A DNA stretch of 64,000 bases from Bacillaceae bacterium S4-13-56 (GTDB lineage Bacteria > Bacillota > Bacilli > Bacillales > JAWJLM01): assembly GCA_040191315.1 (NCBI GenBank), contig JAWJLM010000004.1, positions 62,001-126,000 of the forward strand. The letters are read 5' to 3'. Shown here piece by piece: positions 62,163-64,000 of this stretch. The notes beneath the pieces are model-generated. The model did not search any database. It was given only the letters and a program-made list of their open reading frames with translations, and was not told the origin of the DNA. The position numbers and the translations under genes were made by a program. Positions within the stretch are counted from its first letter, which is position 1, and each line of letters opens with the position of its first letter.

Positions 62163-63173
62163 TCATTTTTTTTCGCCTCCACAGGGTTGTTTCAACACTT
62201 TTTGATATACTTCAAGAAAAGCCTTGGCTTCGTCTTCCAGTGAATGATGCTCTTCAATATATGCTTTTGCCACAGAGCCTAATGTCTCTCTCAAAGAAGA
62301 GTCTTGAATCAACTTTTCACAATGGCCGATAAATTGCTGTTGGTCATGATATATTAATCCATTCCAATTACTCTTAATAATACTTTCATTTCCTTGGTTT
62401 GAGGAAGCTATTACAGGCTTTCCCATTCCCATTGCTTCCAAGAGTGCAGCAGGCTGACCTTCTGTTAGAGAAGTGTTGAGCACTACATCAGCTTCCTTAT
62501 ATAACTCCCCCATTTTTTCATGAGGAAATTCACCGAAATAATGAATCCAGTTGTTGTCGTGAACTAATTTCTGGACTATTTTTTCTTCGTCCTCTTCCAA
62601 AACAGGTCCTACTAACCACAGTTTCATATTAGGATGTGTGTGATGAACTTTTTCAAGCATGGAAATGGCTTCCGGTATATTTTTTATTTTACGAATCCCG
62701 GCAGGAAGAAGGAAAATAAACTCGCTTGATTTTTTATAACGATTTACCTTATCAATCTGAAAGATATCAGCACTTTGTGGAATGACGTGAATCTTATCCT
62801 CAACATGAGGGATTTCTATAACAAGATCCTTCTTAGCAGAATGATGGAAAACGTGAATAGCCTCTGCTCTAGAAAGGCACTCAATGACTTCATGTCTACG
62901 TATTGGATCGTAAAGATCGTGATTTAAATCAGTGCCTGTCAAGGTAACCACATATTGATGGATGCGCTCTTTGTGATTTTTGAAAAATTGATAAAAACGA
63001 TAGGCGTTGAAGCCGTGGTAAAGGTCCCCTTGAGGTAGAGATATAAGGGGCTGTGTAATGGAAATGGTTTCATTATCAATTCCTAATAAATGAAGTCCAT
63101 GGGCTATTCTTTTCGTGGTTACTGTATTTCCCCGATTCTGATGGAAAAATGGGGTGGCTAATATGATCTTCAT
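62163..63173 (-). CDS. GT4-family glycosyltransferase
   Basis: A 336-residue GT-B glycosyltransferase. The N-terminus MKIILATPFFHQNRGNTVTT leads a compact acceptor domain; donor-site motifs are LPAGIRKIKNIPEAISML and the EX7E-type EGQPAALLEAMGMGKPVIAS. No membrane segment. The ATG at 63173 follows AAAGGAG at nine bases. It is the first of a two-gene set with the deacetylase, pointing to a cell-wall or exopolysaccharide role. Confidence 0.87.
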   Translation of the reverse strand: MKIILATPFFHQNRGNTVTTKRIAHGLHLLGIDNETISITQPLISLPQGDLYHGFNAYRFYQFFKNHKERIHQYVVTLTGTDLNHDLYDPIRRHEVIECLSRAEAIHVFHHSAKKDLVIEIPHVEDKIHVIPQSADIFQIDKVNRYKKSSEFIFLLPAGIRKIKNIPEAISMLEKVHHTHPNMKLWLVGPVLEEDEEKIVQKLVHDNNWIHYFGEFPHEKMGELYKEADVVLNTSLTEGQPAALLEAMGMGKPVIASSNQGNESIIKSNWNGLIYHDQQQFIGHCEKLIQDSSLRETLGSVAKAYIEEHHSLEDEAKAFLEVYQKVLKQPCGGEKK

Positions 63174-63377
63174 CCGAGCGGCTCCTTTGAACATAATTCT
63201 AGATGTTTTAAAATCTTTCTATATGCATTGTAATGACTATAAAGATAAAATGCCACTATTATGATGGTTTTCTCATTAGAAAACTTGGCATTTAGAAAGT
63301 TTTATGCAAACCACGTTTACTTTGAAAGCACCTGGCACTTTGTTCTCACAAATAAAAACCCTTTGCAGTGCAGGAGG

Positions 63378-63665
63378 TTAATTTTCCTTCAGCATTTTCA
63401 GTAAGTCTTCCAATTGTTTGACTTTTTTGGAGTCTATGTTGGAATCAGACACCACGATTTCAAATCTGCATATATTACCATCTTGTTTTTGTGTGGGGGT
63501 CATCACTGAAAAAATAGGCAATCTCGACTTCCAGGGCCTTCGCAATCTTGACCAAAATCCCTAAAACTCGGATTTTTGTGAATATCTCTCTAAGAAGCTT
63601 AAATATGATTTGGGAATCCCGGTTATTTCACTTAGCTTATTGAGTGATAATCCTTTTTTAACGAA
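63378..63665 (-). pseudogene. XRE/SinR-like regulator, frameshifted remnant
   Basis: On the minus strand frames combine to KKGLSLNKLSEITGIPKSYL, then GILVKIAKALEVEIAYFF after a shift and SNIDSKKVKQLEDLLKMLKE at the end. The first two match the Cro/CI-type HTH of SinR/SlrR regulators with LLERDI-like text between. At least one frameshift and two stops interrupt it. Nothing else is seen between 63195 and 63377 or 63666 and 63829. Confidence 0.6.
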
Positions 63666-63829
63666 CAAAATGTAGCTGTAAAAAATAATTCAGAGTTACA
63701 GCCATGGAAAATGATTAGGCAGTAAAAGTAGCATACTCGAATTTAGAACTTCCAGTAGTTCAAGTAGGTCAATTTCCCAACTAGGAATTGAAGTTGGAAA
63801 AAATCAAATGGAGACAGTAAGAACTCCAA

Positions 63830-64000
63830 TCAAAGGGGTTCTTTTTCATACTCTTGATAATGGCCGCATGCTTTTGCTAGCTGGGAGAACTTTTCGTGGA
63901 CAAATTTCCGATCAAGAGAAAGAAGAGCATCGGAATCAATTCCCTCTTTTATATAGAGAGCTAGCTCCCAAACATCCTTCTTTATCTCAGAATCATTACT
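63830..64000 (-). CDS. Partial hypothetical protein running off the window
   Basis: The last 56 codons of a minus-strand frame read SNDSEIKKDVWELALYIKEG, IDSDALLSLDRKFVHEKFSQ and LAKACGHYQEYEKEPL before TGA. The composition is that of a soluble helical protein. A GAACCCC...GGAGTTC hairpin overlaps the stop region. A plus-strand frame from 63808 is also open to the window edge and cannot be excluded. Family not recognised. Confidence 0.42.
   Translation of the reverse strand, partial: SNDSEIKKDVWELALYIKEGIDSDALLSLDRKFVHEKFSQLAKACGHYQEYEKEPL

Noticed and set aside
63808-64000. Plus-strand frame at the right edge
   Set aside because: Open to the edge but without a ribosome site; the opposite strand gives a more protein-like sequence. 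Neither is secure.

Overview
The window looks like chromosomal DNA of a low-GC, spore-forming, facultatively anaerobic Bacillaceae (Bacillus sensu lato). The evidence is a GerA-type germinant-receptor operon, strong AGGAGG ribosome-binding sites with ATG/TTG starts, GlpP-type antitermination, a guanine riboswitch of the xpt type, and Bacillus-type dispersed repeats. No rRNA, tRNA, CRISPR array or intact prophage is visible. Genus cannot be fixed from the sequence alone.

Layout. 0-4.4 kb: an HxlR regulator divergent from a luciferase-like flavin monooxygenase, a decayed IS110 transposase, a flavin reductase, then a scar joining a probable group II intron fragment to the tail of an rlmD-type gene. 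4.4-12 kb: envelope-lipid genes (hydrolase, PAP2 phosphatase, glycosyltransferase, an overlapping ypfP/ltaA-like pair) and a secreted lamin-tail/phospholipase D protein. 12-18 kb: sulfite-oxidase-like molybdoenzyme, a secreted DUF2680-like protein with a two-component system whose sensor loop is methionine-rich, and an MFS carrier. 18-23 kb: germinant receptor operon A-C-D-B, with a TTTAT-flanked repeat between D and B. 23-28 kb: DMSO/polysulfide-reductase-type operon (catalytic, FeS, NrfD, TorD) with unusual FeS ligands. 28-37 kb: mqo, sstT, iadA, several gene remnants and a three-gene pilin-like locus. 37-42 kb: anaerobic glycerol-3-phosphate dehydrogenase glpABC, divergent from glpP, with an antiterminator-like leader. 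42-45 kb: DUF5667, DUF2500 and small HTH genes. 45-55 kb: a TetR-linked acyl-CoA catabolic locus holding the two halves of ACAD11 (kinase and dehydrogenase) as separate genes, with CoA ligase, SDR, hydratase, hydroxyacyl-CoA dehydrogenase and thioesterase. 55-64 kb: HlyIII, a GNAT gene with a nonsense codon, an orphan guanine riboswitch followed by the remains of xpt, a Nudix gene, a UPF0210/ACT operon behind a glycine riboswitch, and a deacetylase/glycosyltransferase pair.

Two things stand out at whole-window scale. First, at least eight copies of a 155-235 bp folded element bounded by TTTAT lie mainly in the first 44 kb; two lie on stop codons, and several carry a nested segment of about 60 bp on one hairpin arm or the other. 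Second, four intergenic stretches (28.6, 49.8, 58.0 and 60.3 kb) are built from short words repeated about every 20-27 bp. Each array uses a different word, and the last is a 1.2-kb GC-rich tandem array of 82-bp units. No gene explains these arrays.

The 45-55 kb locus reads as a route for activating an unusual (possibly 4-hydroxy) acid to its CoA ester, phosphorylating and eliminating the hydroxyl, then running beta-oxidation, under a local TetR repressor with two matching palindromes. glpABC, mqo and the molybdo-reductase would feed electrons into the quinone pool.
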